Both the position numbers and the translations under genes were made by a program. A DNA stretch of 64,000 nucleotides from contig NZ_LT629771.1 in assembly GCF_900105175.1 (NCBI RefSeq), positions 6,716,622 through 6,780,621 on the forward strand, written 5' to 3'. Each line of letters opens with the position of its first letter. Within the stretch, counting starts at the first letter, position 1. Positions 1 through 9,188 of the stretch are shown here, piece after piece. The notes beneath the pieces are model-generated. The model saw only the letters and a list, made by a program, of their open reading frames with translations. It searched no databases and was not told the DNA's origin. Source of the stretch: Jiangella sp. DSM 45060 (GTDB taxonomy: Bacteria > Actinomycetota > Actinomycetes > Jiangellales > Jiangellaceae).

Positions 1-83
1 TACGCCGCGTCGGCGCCCATGCCGGCAAGATCCTGGAGCCGGCGGCCGACTCGCTCGGACGCCGCGTCTTCGGCAGCTGTCAC
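1..83 (-). CDS. Partial gene, probable HepT-like (HEPN) toxin partner
   Basis: Only the first 27 or so codons are in the window. A GTG start at 83 overlaps the TGA stop of the upstream HTH-nucleotidyltransferase gene in a GTGA arrangement, so the two are translationally coupled. The visible residues begin MTAAEDAASERVGRRLQDLA and form a charged helix but are too few to show a family motif. Proteins paired in this way with MNT-type nucleotidyltransferases are usually HEPN (HepT) RNases, so that is the inference; other small partners are possible. The gene continues off the left edge. Confidence 0.4.
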   Translation of the reverse strand, partial: MTAAEDAASERVGRRLQDLAGMGADAA

Positions 84-538
84 AGCCCGACGGCCTCCGC
101 GCGCGCATGCTCGGTCACCCGGCCGTCCGCTCGCCCGTCCACGACGTCCACGCCGACGGTCAGCAGTTCCTCGAGATCGTGCTCCAGCGTGAGCAGATCG
201 ACGATGTCGTGCCGGTCGGTGAAATCCACGATCAGATCCAGATCCGACGACGGGTCGTCGTCACCGCGCGCCACCGAACCGAAGACCCGTGGCTGCGGCA
301 GCCCGGCTCGGGCGAACAGCTCTCGAACCTGCTCGCGGCGAGCCGCCAACGCCGTCGATGGCCGGATCGCCAAGGCCTGGTCCAAGGCGGCGCGAGCGGC
401 GTCCGACGGCTGGCGCCGACCGCTCTCGATCGCCGCGATGAGCGGCTGCTTCACGCCCGTCCGCTCGGCGAGCTCACGCTGGGAGAGTCGCAGGATCCCT
501 CGACGGGTCCGGACGAAGTCACCGTATGCTGTCGCCAC
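80..538 (-). CDS. HTH (XRE) - nucleotidyltransferase fusion, MNT-type antitoxin
   Basis: This is a 152-residue protein. Residues about 8-62 form a Cro/CI-type helix-turn-helix (LSQRELAERTGVKQPLIAAI), and residues about 84-150 a minimal nucleotidyltransferase with the motif GSVARGDDDPSSDLDLIVDF, containing the GS and SDxDL signature residues. In the MNT/HEPN (type VII) toxin-antitoxin family the nucleotidyltransferase adenylylates the HEPN toxin and silences it; the fused HTH would allow autoregulation. The start is GTG at 538. An AT-rich inverted repeat lies just upstream, and the next gene overlaps the stop codon. The antitoxin assignment is by motif and context, not by the partner, which is truncated. 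Confidence 0.75.
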   Translation of the reverse strand: MATAYGDFVRTRRGILRLSQRELAERTGVKQPLIAAIESGRRQPSDAARAALDQALAIRPSTALAARREQVRELFARAGLPQPRVFGSVARGDDDPSSDLDLIVDFTDRHDIVDLLTLEHDLEELLTVGVDVVDGRADGRVTEHARAEAVGL

Positions 539-546
539 ACCATCAC

Positions 547-565
547 GATAACAAACTATGTTATC
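547..565. promoter_or_regulatory. Candidate autoregulatory operator
   Basis: Perfect inverted repeat GATAAC - 7 nt - GTTATC in an AT-rich patch 9 bp upstream of the HTH-nucleotidyltransferase start. Its position over the expected -10 region suggests repression by the HTH domain of that protein. Confidence 0.5.
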
Positions 566-580
566 AACAGCTAGGTGGAG

Positions 581-1777
581 CTATGCGCGTCCGACCTGGA
601 GAGGCAGCACACCGCCGTGGTGGAGGCGGACGTCGTCGGGGGCGCCGTCGGCCAGGCGCAGGTCCGGCAGCTCGCGGGCGACCGCCTCGAGCATGAGCCG
701 GGCCTCCAGTCGGCCCAGCGAGGCGCCCAGGCAGAAGTGGCTCCCGTACCCGAACGCGATGTGCCCGGCGACGTCGGCGCGGTGCACGTCGAACACGTCC
801 GGGTCGGAGAAGACCTCGGGGTCGCGGTTGGCGCCCCACAGCGACAGGCCGACCCGCTCGAACGCCGGGATCGTCCCGCCGGCGAGGTCCAGCTCGCGGA
901 ACGTGAACCGCGGCGGCACGATTTCGACCGGCCCGCGGAAGCGCAACGTCTCCTCGACGACGGCACTCGCCAGCGCCGGGTCGGCGCGCAGGTCGTCCCA
1001 CTGCTCGGGATGCGTGAGCAGCAGCCGCAGCGCGTTCGCGATGACGTCGACCGTCGTCTCCTGGCCGGCGATGAGCAGCAGCTGCACCATCGCGACCAGC
1101 TCGTCGCGGTCCAGGGCGTCACCCTGCGTCTCCAGCGCGACCAGCTCGGAGATCAGGTCGTCGCGCGGTTCGGCCCGGCGCCGCGCGGCCAGCTCGTCGA
1201 CGTACGCGGCGAACGCCAACGTGGCCGAGCCGTCGTGGTCGGACGCGGAGACGATGGTCGCCGACCAGTCGCGGAACCGGGCGCGATCCTCGTCCGGCAC
1301 GCCGACCAGCTGGGCGATGACGTTGACGGGCAGCGGGTCGGCGAGGTCGGTCACGGCGTCGAACCGGCCCAGCCGGCGCACGTGCCCGACGAGCTCGGCC
1401 GCGACGCCGGCGATCCAGTCCTCCAGCCGGGCCACCGTGCGGGCGGTGAACGCGGTGCTGACCAGCCGCCGCAGCCGGGTGTGGTCGGGCGGGTCCAGGG
1501 CGATGAGCTGCCGTGACGAGATGCGCTCGGTCTCGCTGGGCGGGTACGGCGACGGCGACAGGTCCGGCTCCTGGTGCTTGTGCACCTCGTGGCCGATGTC
1601 CGGATGCTGCAGGCCGGCCAGCACGTCGGCGTGCCGGGCGACGATCCAGAACCGGTTGCCGGCCGGGTCGTACTGCGGGACCGGCGTGCCGGCGGCGCGC
1701 ACGCGGGCGTAGAAGGCGTGCGGGTCGCGCCGGGTCTCGGGCTCCCACAGCTCCATCGGCCTGAAGTCGTCGATCAC
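581..1777 (-). CDS. Cytochrome P450
   Basis: A 398-residue soluble bacterial P450. The I-helix oxygen-activation motif LLLIAGQETT (around residue 245), the ExxR motif in EETLR and the heme-binding loop FGYGSHFCLGA with the thiolate cysteine are all intact, so it should be an active monooxygenase. The length is normal for class I bacterial P450s, which take electrons from a ferredoxin and reductase. No ferredoxin or reductase gene lies next to it here. The GTG start at 1777 is preceded by GGAGGA with an 8-nt spacer. The substrate cannot be told from the sequence; the overall pattern resembles the CYP105/107-like group of actinomycetes. Confidence 0.93.
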   Translation of the reverse strand: MIDDFRPMELWEPETRRDPHAFYARVRAAGTPVPQYDPAGNRFWIVARHADVLAGLQHPDIGHEVHKHQEPDLSPSPYPPSETERISSRQLIALDPPDHTRLRRLVSTAFTARTVARLEDWIAGVAAELVGHVRRLGRFDAVTDLADPLPVNVIAQLVGVPDEDRARFRDWSATIVSASDHDGSATLAFAAYVDELAARRRAEPRDDLISELVALETQGDALDRDELVAMVQLLLIAGQETTVDVIANALRLLLTHPEQWDDLRADPALASAVVEETLRFRGPVEIVPPRFTFRELDLAGGTIPAFERVGLSLWGANRDPEVFSDPDVFDVHRADVAGHIAFGYGSHFCLGASLGRLEARLMLEAVARELPDLRLADGAPDDVRLHHGGVLPLQVGRA

Positions 1778-1795
1778 GGGTGCCGTCCTCCGGCT

Positions 1796-1883
1796 GGAGG
1801 GTGGGGGATGCCGGCCCCGCCCGCCTCGCTCGTTCCTCGCTCGGACGCCCGCAGCCTACCCGTGCCGGCGTCCCCCACCCTCC
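1796..1883. repeat. 88-bp inverted-repeat element
   Basis: Two 20-nt arms (1796-1815 and 1864-1883) are complementary at 19 of 20 positions and enclose 48 bp that contains CCTCGCTCG twice. It sits between the GH127 terminator and the P450 start. It could be a mobile hairpin-type repeat or a second termination structure; no coding potential was seen in it. Confidence 0.6.
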
Positions 1884-1896
1884 GGTGCGGATGGCC

Positions 1897-1929
1897 CCCG
1901 CCGGCCGGTCTCGCGGACCGGCCGGCGGG
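1897..1929 (-). terminator. Hairpin terminator of the GH127 gene
   Basis: A perfect 14-bp GC stem (1897-1910 with 1916-1929) with a 5-nt loop, 12 nt beyond the GH127 stop. It has no T-tract, as is common in actinomycetes. Confidence 0.75.
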
Positions 1930-1941
1930 CCACGTCGAGCG

Positions 1942-4900
1942 TCAGACCGCCAGCTCGGTGCGGGCGTTCGCCGCTGCCGAGACCACGGTGTCCTTCTGCT
2001 CGTCGGTCAGCAGGCCCAGCGCGACGAACTCGTCGGCGGTCCGGGCGACCGTCGAGACGAACGCGCCGTGGTTCGTGAACGGTGCGTTGTCCCACACGAC
2101 GTCCAGGAAGGTCAGGCCGTCGGTGCCCGGCTGCGGGATGCCGGTGACCGGGACGTCGTAGTTCGGCAGGCCGTCGTTGCGCTTCACGTTCGGGACGCCG
2201 GTGTCGACGCTGCCGAACACGATCGACGGCTCCACCCGGCGGAAGTACGCCGAGTGCGCCTGGGTGTCGCCGACGTACCACGGGCGCAGGGTGAACCCGT
2301 GCGTCGTGAACAGCTGGTCACCCGCCGGGCTCGTGCCGGCCGAGGTGATCGCCGTGCGCGAGTAGTCGCCGTCCAGCTTGAGTTGCGAGTACAGCGTCAG
2401 CTCGCGGTACGTGCCGCCGCCCGGGTTGCCGAGGATCGGCATGAGCAGCGGGCCCCACATGATCGACTGGGTGTCCGGCCGGTCGATGGCCCGCTCGATC
2501 CGGATGCTGAACGGCAGCGTCACGTCGACGACGTCACCGGGCCGCCAGGTGCGGCGGATCGTCGCGTAGGTGCCGGGGTCGGCCGGCTGCATCGGCGCCG
2601 GGCGGCCGTTGACCCGGATCGTGTAGCCCGTCGTCGCCCACGCCGGGATGCGCAACTTGAGGTCGTACAGGCCGCCGCCGCTCCGGACGGTGATCCGGGT
2701 GCTGTCCTGGCGCGGGAAGGCCGTCTCCTGCGAGACGACGAGGTTCTTCTCGGCCCAGGTCACGGTCGACGGCACGAACAGGTTGACCCAGAGGGCCGAG
2801 CCGTCGGCGGACTTGAAGTAGACGGTGTCCTGGTACTTCGTGTGGTTCTCGACGCCGGTGCCGCCGCAGCAGGTGCCGGAGTTGCCGTACGACCGGTTCG
2901 CGCCGGGCGTCAGCGGCTGGAAGTAGGTCACCTGCGGGTTGCTGGTGCTGGTGGTGTCGGCCCGCGAGCCGGCGATCTGGTTGAAGACGGCCCGCTCGTA
3001 GTAGTCCATGTACGCCGGGTCCTGGGTGTGGAAGAACAGGTTCCGGGCCAGCTTGGACACGTTGTAGATCGAGCACGTCTCCGCGCCGCCCTGGGCGATC
3101 GCGTTGGCGATGTTGTCGCGGTTCTGGAACATCTCGATGTTGTTGTTCGAGCCCGGGTAGTTGCCGCCGGTGCCGCCGTGGCTGAACATGCGGTGCGGGA
3201 CGATCCAGGTGAAGAAGTTCTTGGCGGCGTCGAAGTAGTCCTGCTCGCCGGTCTGCTCGAAGATCCGCAGGTACCCGGTGAAGTTCGGCACGTGCATGTT
3301 GACGTGCAGCCGGGCCGGCCGGCGTCGGCCGATCTCGCTCGGGTTCGTCACCACCAGGATGTCGCGGTCCTCGACGGCGGCGTCGAACAGCGACTCGCGG
3401 TTGTCGAACAGCTTGGCGGTCTCGAGGTGCTGCTCGTCGCCGGTCAGCGCGTAGATCTCCGGGAAGATCTCGTTCGCGCCGCCGAGCTCGCCGGCGATGT
3501 AGGTGTCCCACATGTAGTTGAGGTCGCTGCGGGTGATCGGCCCGGTGTACTGCGGGTGGTTCTTGTCGCCGACGGTCAGCGCGAGATGCGCCCAGTTCGC
3601 CATCTTCGTGACGACGTCGAGGGCGGTCTGGTTGCCGGCCAGGTAGTACGCGTCGAGCAGGCCGCGCATGATCTTGTGCTGCGTGTACCACGGCGCCCAC
3701 ACGTTGGTGGCGAGGTTGCCGCCGTAGACGGCGAACCGCGGCGGCGCCAGGCGGATGACCGCGTCCTCCGGGATCGCGCCCAGGTAGCCGGGGTAGACCG
3801 GCGTCCACAGCGGCTCGTTGCCGCTCGGGATCGGCACGATGCCCGCGGACCGGCCGTTCGGGGAGGCGTCCTGCAGCGTCGCGCCCTCGGCCTCGTCGCA
3901 CCGGTACCAGGCGATGTTGCCGCCGCCGGTCGTGCCCGCGGCGGAATCCTGCAGCGACTGGATCTCGCCCGCGCTCAGGGCCCGGTCGAAGATGTGGAAC
4001 TCGTCGATGGTCGCGTTGAGCATCGGGTCGCCGTACTGCGACCGGCCGATCCAGACGTTGCCGGGCACACCGAGGTTCGTCGGGTTCAGCGTCATGTTGC
4101 CGTTCGTGCCGGCGACCGCGCCGTTGACGTACAGCGTGCCGACGGAGCCGGCGAGGGTGACGGCGAGATGCACCCACTGGCCGGTCGGGATCTGCGTCGT
4201 ACCGTTGATCTGCTGCTCGCCGCCGCTGCCGCTGACCGTGATGGCGAACCGGGGCAGGCCGCCGCTGGCGCGGGCGGTCAGGAACATGTTGGCGGTGGTG
4301 CCGGCGCCGAAGTCGAAGACCCGGCTCCAGCTCTGCGCCGCGGCGAGGTTGACCCAGGTCGCGACCGTGAAGTCGGTCAGCTGCGACACCGCCTCCTGCG
4401 GCAGCCGTACGTGCTGGGCGAAGCTGTCACCGTTCAGCCGCAGGCCGTTGCCGAACCGGCCGGCCACCCGGCCGATGGGCAGCTCCTCGGGCTCCTCCGG
4501 CTCGTCCGGGTTCTCGATCCGCGCGGTGATGGCGGCCTGGCATGCGGCCAGCTCGGTGACCATCCAGTCCAGCTTGGTCTTGAAGACCTGCTCGCCCTGG
4601 TCGGCGTAGGCCTGCGCGAGCGCGCTCAGGTAGTGGCCGGCCCAGTGCCCGCTGAGCAGGCCGCCGTCCTCCCAGCCGCCGGGTGTCGAGACGCCGGGCG
4701 GGTTCGGCCGGCCGGCCTGGTTGTTGAAGAGCACGAGGAAGCGCCGCTCGTCGAACGTCTGCAGGAACGCCTTCATCCGGTCGCGCTTCTCCTGCAGCAG
4801 ACCCGGCCCCAGGTCGACGTCGTTCGGCCAGAACGGCCGCACCGGGGCGTTGCTGCCGGCGCCGACGTACGGGGCCGCACCGGTCGCGGCGTCGGCCGTG

Positions 4901-5022
4901 CCGTTGGACTGCGCCGCGGCGGCGGCAGCGGGGAGGGCCGTCGGTGCGGCGACCATGGCCGCGCCGACGGCGGAGGCCCGCACGAACGTGCGGCGGCTCA
5001 GGCCTGGCTTCTCGATTGTCAT
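1942..5022 (-). CDS. Tat-exported GH127 beta-L-arabinofuranosidase with inserted LamG domain
   Basis: A 1026-residue secreted enzyme expected to release L-arabinofuranose from plant polymers or arabino-oligosaccharides. The N-terminus has a twin-arginine signal (SRRTFVRASAVGAAM) followed by an Ala-rich stretch. The GH127 (DUF1680) domain starts near residue 65, is interrupted at about residues 188-390 by a concanavalin-like LamG module (VATWVNL, IDEFHIFDRALS), then resumes. Zinc-site residues known from HypBA1-type enzymes are present: Cys in GGAETCSIYN, and the Cys pair in TCCGGTGVENH (718-719), one of which is the proposed nucleophile. The ATG at 5022 was chosen because AGGGA lies upstream and the Tat signal begins there. 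The neighbouring araBDA operon supports the substrate. Confidence 0.88.
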   Translation of the reverse strand: MTIEKPGLSRRTFVRASAVGAAMVAAPTALPAAAAAAQSNGTADAATGAAPYVGAGSNAPVRPFWPNDVDLGPGLLQEKRDRMKAFLQTFDERRFLVLFNNQAGRPNPPGVSTPGGWEDGGLLSGHWAGHYLSALAQAYADQGEQVFKTKLDWMVTELAACQAAITARIENPDEPEEPEELPIGRVAGRFGNGLRLNGDSFAQHVRLPQEAVSQLTDFTVATWVNLAAAQSWSRVFDFGAGTTANMFLTARASGGLPRFAITVSGSGGEQQINGTTQIPTGQWVHLAVTLAGSVGTLYVNGAVAGTNGNMTLNPTNLGVPGNVWIGRSQYGDPMLNATIDEFHIFDRALSAGEIQSLQDSAAGTTGGGNIAWYRCDEAEGATLQDASPNGRSAGIVPIPSGNEPLWTPVYPGYLGAIPEDAVIRLAPPRFAVYGGNLATNVWAPWYTQHKIMRGLLDAYYLAGNQTALDVVTKMANWAHLALTVGDKNHPQYTGPITRSDLNYMWDTYIAGELGGANEIFPEIYALTGDEQHLETAKLFDNRESLFDAAVEDRDILVVTNPSEIGRRRPARLHVNMHVPNFTGYLRIFEQTGEQDYFDAAKNFFTWIVPHRMFSHGGTGGNYPGSNNNIEMFQNRDNIANAIAQGGAETCSIYNVSKLARNLFFHTQDPAYMDYYERAVFNQIAGSRADTTSTSNPQVTYFQPLTPGANRSYGNSGTCCGGTGVENHTKYQDTVYFKSADGSALWVNLFVPSTVTWAEKNLVVSQETAFPRQDSTRITVRSGGGLYDLKLRIPAWATTGYTIRVNGRPAPMQPADPGTYATIRRTWRPGDVVDVTLPFSIRIERAIDRPDTQSIMWGPLLMPILGNPGGGTYRELTLYSQLKLDGDYSRTAITSAGTSPAGDQLFTTHGFTLRPWYVGDTQAHSAYFRRVEPSIVFGSVDTGVPNVKRNDGLPNYDVPVTGIPQPGTDGLTFLDVVWDNAPFTNHGAFVSTVARTADEFVALGLLTDEQKDTVVSAAANARTELAV

Positions 5023-5219
5023 GCTCCGTCTTCCCTTCATTGCGAGATCGGCACTTGACGGGGACCGAGAACCCCAGGTCAGTGGGTGTTCCCGGTAACA
5101 ATGTGAGTGAGAGATCCTCCTCGTCTCGCACCTGGTGGCCGGGTGCGGCGGCGATGTGGTGTGGGGTGCCCGAGGCGATGCCCGCTGCGGCGGGGCGTCG
5201 CTGAGTCGAGATGTACTAT

Positions 5220-5243
5220 GCCACATTTGACATGAAATGTGGC
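5220..5243. promoter_or_regulatory. Candidate operator upstream of the GH127 gene
   Basis: Perfect inverted repeat GCCACATTT - 6 nt - AAATGTGGC, AT-rich against the background, about 200 bp upstream of the GH127 start. It differs from the operator before the arabinose lacI-type gene, so it may bind another regulator. Confidence 0.45.
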
Positions 5244-5256
5244 GGGCGTCTCAGCG

Positions 5257-5297
5257 CCGGGGCCGCCCGTCGTCAGCGCGACGACGAGCGGCCCCGG
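5257..5297 (-). terminator. Terminator of the araBDA operon
   Basis: A 17-bp GC stem (5257-5273 with 5281-5297, a single G-T type mismatch) and a 7-nt loop, starting 7 nt past the araA stop. It separates the operon from the GH127 gene. Confidence 0.75.
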
Positions 5298-5304
5298 CGA
5301 CGCG

Positions 5305-6813
5305 TCAGAAGCCCTGGGCCAGCCGGTGGTAGGCCTGGTTCCAGCGCAGCTCCTTGGCGAACTGGCGGCTCGTCGTCTCGGCGTCGATGACCAGCAACTC
5401 GGTGCGGACCATGTCGGCGAACAGCCCGAGAACCTCCGACCCCACCGCCTGCGACAGCACGGTGTGGTGCGGCCCGCCGGCGGTCAGCCAGGCCTCGGCG
5501 GACGTCGACAGGTCCGGCCGCGGCTTCCACACGGCCCGCGCCACCGGCAGGTTCGGCAGCGGCTCGTCCGGCGGCACGACGTCGATCTCGTTGGCCACCA
5601 GCCGCAGCCGCTCGCCGACGTCGGCCATGCCGACCACGACGGCCGGGCCGGGCGCGGCGTCGAACACCAGCCGGACCGGGTCCTCGCGCCCGCCGATGCC
5701 CAGCGGGTGGATCTCGCACGACGGCCTCGCCGCCGCGATGGACGGGCAGACCTCCAGCATGTGCGCGCCGAGGATCTTCGGCTCGCCGGGCCCGAAGTGG
5801 TAGGTGTAGTCCTCCATGAACGACGTGCCGCCCGGCAGCCCGGCGGCCATCGACTTCACCGTCCGCAGCAGCACCGACGTCTTCCAGTCGCCCTCGCCGC
5901 CGAAGCCGTAGCCGTCGGCCATCAGCCGCTGCACGGCCAGGCCGGGCAGCTGGCGCAGCCCGCCGAGGTCCTCGAAGTTCGTCGTGAACGCGCGGAACCC
6001 GCCGTCGGTGAGGAACGTGCGCAACCCGGCCTCGATGCGGGCGGCATAGCGCAGCGACTCGCGCCGGTCGCCGTCCTTGCGCAGGTCCGGCACCAGGTCG
6101 TAGGCGTCGTCGTACTCCGCCACCAGCGCGTCGACCTCGGCGTCGGTGGCGGCGTCGACCACCGCGACCAGGTCGTTGACGCCGTACGTGTTGACCGAGA
6201 CGCCCAGCCGCAGCTGCGCCTCGACCTTGTCGCCCTCGGTGACGGCGACGTCGCGCATGTTGTCGCCGAACCGGGCCAGCCGCAGCGCGTGCACCTCGGC
6301 GTAGCCGACGGCGGCGCGCACCCAGTCGGCGACGCGGCCCGCGACGGCGGGGTCGCTGACGTGCCCGGCGACGGTCGAGCGGGCGACGCCGAGGCGGGAC
6401 TGGATGTAGCCGAACTCGCGGTCGCCGTGCGCGGCCTGGTTGAGGTTCATGAAGTCCATGTCCAGCTCGGCCCAGGGCAGCGACCGGTTCGCCTGCGTGT
6501 GCAGATGCAGCAGCGGCGTGCGCAGCGCGTCCAGCCCGGCGATCCACATCTTCGCCGGCGAGAACGTGTGCATCCACGCGATCAGGCCCACGCAGGCGTC
6601 GTCGGCGTTCGCCTCGAGCGCGACGCGGCGGATCGCGTCGGCCGAGGTGAGCACCGGCTTCCACACCACGCGCACGGGGATGTCGTCCGCCTCGCCAAGC
6701 GCGCGGGCGACCTCCTGGGACTGCTCGGCCACCTGCCGCAGCGTGTCCTCGCCGTACAGCCCCTGGCTCCCGGTGAGGAACCAGATCTCGCGCTGACCGA
6801 ACACGTCGTCCAT
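5305..6813 (-). CDS. araA: L-arabinose isomerase
   Basis: A 502-residue cytoplasmic enzyme converting L-arabinose to L-ribulose, the first step of the pathway. The sequence begins [17 protein letters not shown], the typical AraA start, and carries the conserved segments [12 protein letters not shown] and FMEDYTYHF, which hold metal and substrate residues. Length matches the family (about 500). The ATG at 6813 is preferred because GAGGAG lies 6 nt upstream; the ATG two codons earlier sits directly on that ribosome site. It is last in the operon, 13 nt after araD, and is followed by a strong hairpin. Confidence 0.96.
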   Translation of the reverse strand: MDDVFGQREIWFLTGSQGLYGEDTLRQVAEQSQEVARALGEADDIPVRVVWKPVLTSADAIRRVALEANADDACVGLIAWMHTFSPAKMWIAGLDALRTPLLHLHTQANRSLPWAELDMDFMNLNQAAHGDREFGYIQSRLGVARSTVAGHVSDPAVAGRVADWVRAAVGYAEVHALRLARFGDNMRDVAVTEGDKVEAQLRLGVSVNTYGVNDLVAVVDAATDAEVDALVAEYDDAYDLVPDLRKDGDRRESLRYAARIEAGLRTFLTDGGFRAFTTNFEDLGGLRQLPGLAVQRLMADGYGFGGEGDWKTSVLLRTVKSMAAGLPGGTSFMEDYTYHFGPGEPKILGAHMLEVCPSIAAARPSCEIHPLGIGGREDPVRLVFDAAPGPAVVVGMADVGERLRLVANEIDVVPPDEPLPNLPVARAVWKPRPDLSTSAEAWLTAGGPHHTVLSQAVGSEVLGLFADMVRTELLVIDAETTSRQFAKELRWNQAYHRLAQGF

Positions 6814-6826
6814 CGTCATCTCCTCG

Positions 6827-7480
6827 TCACTGCCCGTAGACATTCTGGTACCGGTCGTAGAGCCGGTCGATGTCCTCGGCCGGGATCGGCACCGGCTCGC
6901 CCAGCTGCCGCGTCACGTGCACGGTCCGGGCGACGTCCTCGCACATCACCGCGGCCTTGACGGCGGCCCGGGCGTCCTTGCCGATGGTGAAGACGCCGTG
7001 GTTCTGCATGAGCACCGCCGGCGAGCGGTGCCCCTTCAGCGTCTCGACGATGCCGCGGCCGATGGAGTCGTCGCCGATCAGGGCGAACGGGCCGACCGGG
7101 ATCTCGCCGCCGAACTCGTCGGCCATCGCGGTCAGGACGCACGGGATCGGCTCGGCCCGCGCGGCCCACGCCGTCGCGTAGGTCGAATGCGTGTGCACCT
7201 GGCCGCCGACCTCGGGCAGGTTCCGGTAGACGTAGGCGTGCGCGTCGGTGTCGCTGGACGGCGACAGCTCGCCATCGACCAGGTTGCCGTCCAGGTCGCA
7301 GACGACCATCGACTCGGGCGTGAGGTCGTCGTAGGACACCCCGGACGGCTTGATGACGAACAGGTCGGCGCCCGGCACCCGGCCCGACACGTTGCCCGAC
7401 GTCCAGGTGACCAGGCCGTTGCGGGTCAGCTCGGTGTGCAGGTCGCAGACCGTGCGGCGCAGCTCGTCGATGGTGGTCAT
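6827..7480 (-). CDS. araD: L-ribulose-5-phosphate 4-epimerase
   Basis: A 217-residue class II aldolase/epimerase family enzyme that turns L-ribulose 5-phosphate into D-xylulose 5-phosphate. Substrate-binding SGNVSGR and IKPSG, the zinc-ligand motif HTHSTYAT and a third histidine in NHGVFTIG are present. The ATG overlaps the araB stop as ATGA, so translation is coupled to araB. The gene lies between araB and araA in the order araB-araD-araA, which differs from the enterobacterial BAD order. Confidence 0.95.
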   Translation of the reverse strand: MTTIDELRRTVCDLHTELTRNGLVTWTSGNVSGRVPGADLFVIKPSGVSYDDLTPESMVVCDLDGNLVDGELSPSSDTDAHAYVYRNLPEVGGQVHTHSTYATAWAARAEPIPCVLTAMADEFGGEIPVGPFALIGDDSIGRGIVETLKGHRSPAVLMQNHGVFTIGKDARAAVKAAVMCEDVARTVHVTRQLGEPVPIPAEDIDRLYDRYQNVYGQ

Positions 7481-9147
7481 CGGGCCACCGCCGCTCGCTT
7501 GAGCGCCCGGAGCCGGTGCATGACGTCGTTGCCGCCGCGGCCGAAGTGGTCGTGCAGCGTGACGTACTCGGCGTACAGCGCGTCGTAGGCCTTCTGGTCG
7601 TCCGGGTCGGGACGGTACACGCCGCGTTCGACGTTGCCCATCGCGGCCGCGCCGGCCCGCACGTCGGGGTAGGCGCCGGCGGCGACGGCGGCGTGGATGG
7701 CCGAGCCCAGCGCCGGGCCCTGCTCGGAGCCGATGACGCTCAGCTCCAGCCCGGTGACGTCGGCGTAGATCTGCATGAGCAGCCGGTTCTTCAGCAGCCC
7801 ACCGGCGATGATCAGCTCGGTCACCGGGACGCCGGAGGCGTTGAACGCCTCGATGATGGTGCGGGTGCCGAACGCCGTCGCCTCGATCAGCGCGCGGTAG
7901 ACGTCCTCCGGCTTCGTGGCCAGCGTCTGGCCGACGACGACGCCGGACAGCTCGTGGTCGACCAGCACCGAGCGGTTGCCGCTGTGCCAGTCCAGCGCGA
8001 CCAGTCCGTGCTCGCCGACCCGCTGTGCGGCGGCCAGTTCGGTCAGGTATTCGTGGACGCCCTGGCCGCGCTCGGCCGCCGCCGCGGCGTAGCTCGCCGG
8101 GACCGAGCTGTCGACGAACCAGCCGAAGATGTCGCCGACGCCGCTCTGCCCGGCCTCGTAGCCCTGCAGCCCGGCGATGATGCCGCCGTCGACGACGCCG
8201 CACATGCCCGGCACCTCGCGCAGCACGTCGCCGTTCATGACGTGGCAGGTGGACGTGCCCATGATCGCGACCATCTGGCCCGGCTCGACGGCCTGCGCGG
8301 CCGGCGCCGTCACGTGCGCGTCGACGTTGCCGACGGCGACCGCGATGCCCTCGGGCAGCCCCGTCCACGCCGCCGCCTGCGCCGTCAGCCCGCCGGCGCG
8401 GTCGCCGAGCTGGCCGATCGGCTGGTCCAGCTTGTCCTCGACGAACCCGGCGAACTCCGGGTTCAGCGCGGCCAGGAACTCGCGCGACGGGTAGCCGCCG
8501 TCCTGCCGGATGCCCTTGTAGCCCGCGGTGCATGCGTTGCGGACGTAGTGGCCGCAGAGCTGCCAGACGATCCAGTCGGCGGCCTCGACCCAGCGCTCGG
8601 TCGCCGCGTAGACCTCGGGGTCATCCTCCAGCAGCTGCAGGCCCTTCGCGAACTCCCACTCCGACGAGATCAGCCCGCCGTAGCGCGGCAGCCACGCCTC
8701 GCCGCGCTCGGCGGCCAGCGCGTTGATGCGGTCCGCGTTCGGCTGGGCGGCGTGGTGCTTCCACAGCTTCACGTAGGCGTGCTTGCGCCCGGCGAACTGC
8801 GGCAACTCGTTCAGCGGCGTGCCGTCGGCCAGCGTGGGAACCATCGTGCACGCGGTGAAGTCGGTCGCGATGCCGATGACGTTCGCCGGGTCGACGCCGG
8901 CCGCGGCCACCGCCTGCGGCACGGCGGTGCGCAGCACGTCGATGTAGTCGGACGGCACCTGCAGCGCCCAGTCCGGCGGCAGCTTCTCGCCGGTGCCGGG
9001 CAGCTCGCTGTCGACGACGCCGTGCGGGTAGGCGTGCACGGCGCTGCCGAGCTCCGCGCCGTCGGAGACGCGGACCACCACGGCCCGTCCGGACAGCGTG
9101 CCGTAGTCGACGCCGACGACGACCGCGTCGTCGTTGTTATCGCTCAC
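7477..9147 (-). CDS. araB: Ribulokinase
   Basis: A 556-residue FGGY-family sugar kinase phosphorylating L-ribulose. It has the N-terminal phosphate loop GVDYGTLSGRAVV, the ribulokinase motif TDFTACTMVP, GTSTCHVMN and a C-terminal AGGLLKNRLLMQIYAD segment for nucleotide binding. GTG at 9147 is preceded by GGGAG with a 6-nt spacer. It is 41 nt downstream of the lacI-type gene and in the same orientation, so the regulator and the three enzymes probably share one transcript. Confidence 0.96.
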   Translation of the reverse strand: MSDNNDDAVVVGVDYGTLSGRAVVVRVSDGAELGSAVHAYPHGVVDSELPGTGEKLPPDWALQVPSDYIDVLRTAVPQAVAAAGVDPANVIGIATDFTACTMVPTLADGTPLNELPQFAGRKHAYVKLWKHHAAQPNADRINALAAERGEAWLPRYGGLISSEWEFAKGLQLLEDDPEVYAATERWVEAADWIVWQLCGHYVRNACTAGYKGIRQDGGYPSREFLAALNPEFAGFVEDKLDQPIGQLGDRAGGLTAQAAAWTGLPEGIAVAVGNVDAHVTAPAAQAVEPGQMVAIMGTSTCHVMNGDVLREVPGMCGVVDGGIIAGLQGYEAGQSGVGDIFGWFVDSSVPASYAAAAAERGQGVHEYLTELAAAQRVGEHGLVALDWHSGNRSVLVDHELSGVVVGQTLATKPEDVYRALIEATAFGTRTIIEAFNASGVPVTELIIAGGLLKNRLLMQIYADVTGLELSVIGSEQGPALGSAIHAAVAAGAYPDVRAGAAAMGNVERGVYRPDPDDQKAYDALYAEYVTLHDHFGRGGNDVMHRLRALKRAAVAR

Positions 9148-9188
9148 AAGTGACTCCCTGGTGCGGTGTGGGACGGTGGTTCGGGTGG

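Noticed and set aside
1780-5058. A 1092-codon open frame on the plus strand opposite the GH127 gene
   Set aside because: It mirrors the codon bias of the minus-strand gene, has low-complexity Val/Arg/Asp-rich translation and no family motif; the GH127 protein is certain.
6827-8533. Extended araD frame reaching into araB
   Set aside because: AraD similarity starts at the ATG at 7480, which overlaps the araB stop; the upstream portion is an out-of-frame reading of araB.
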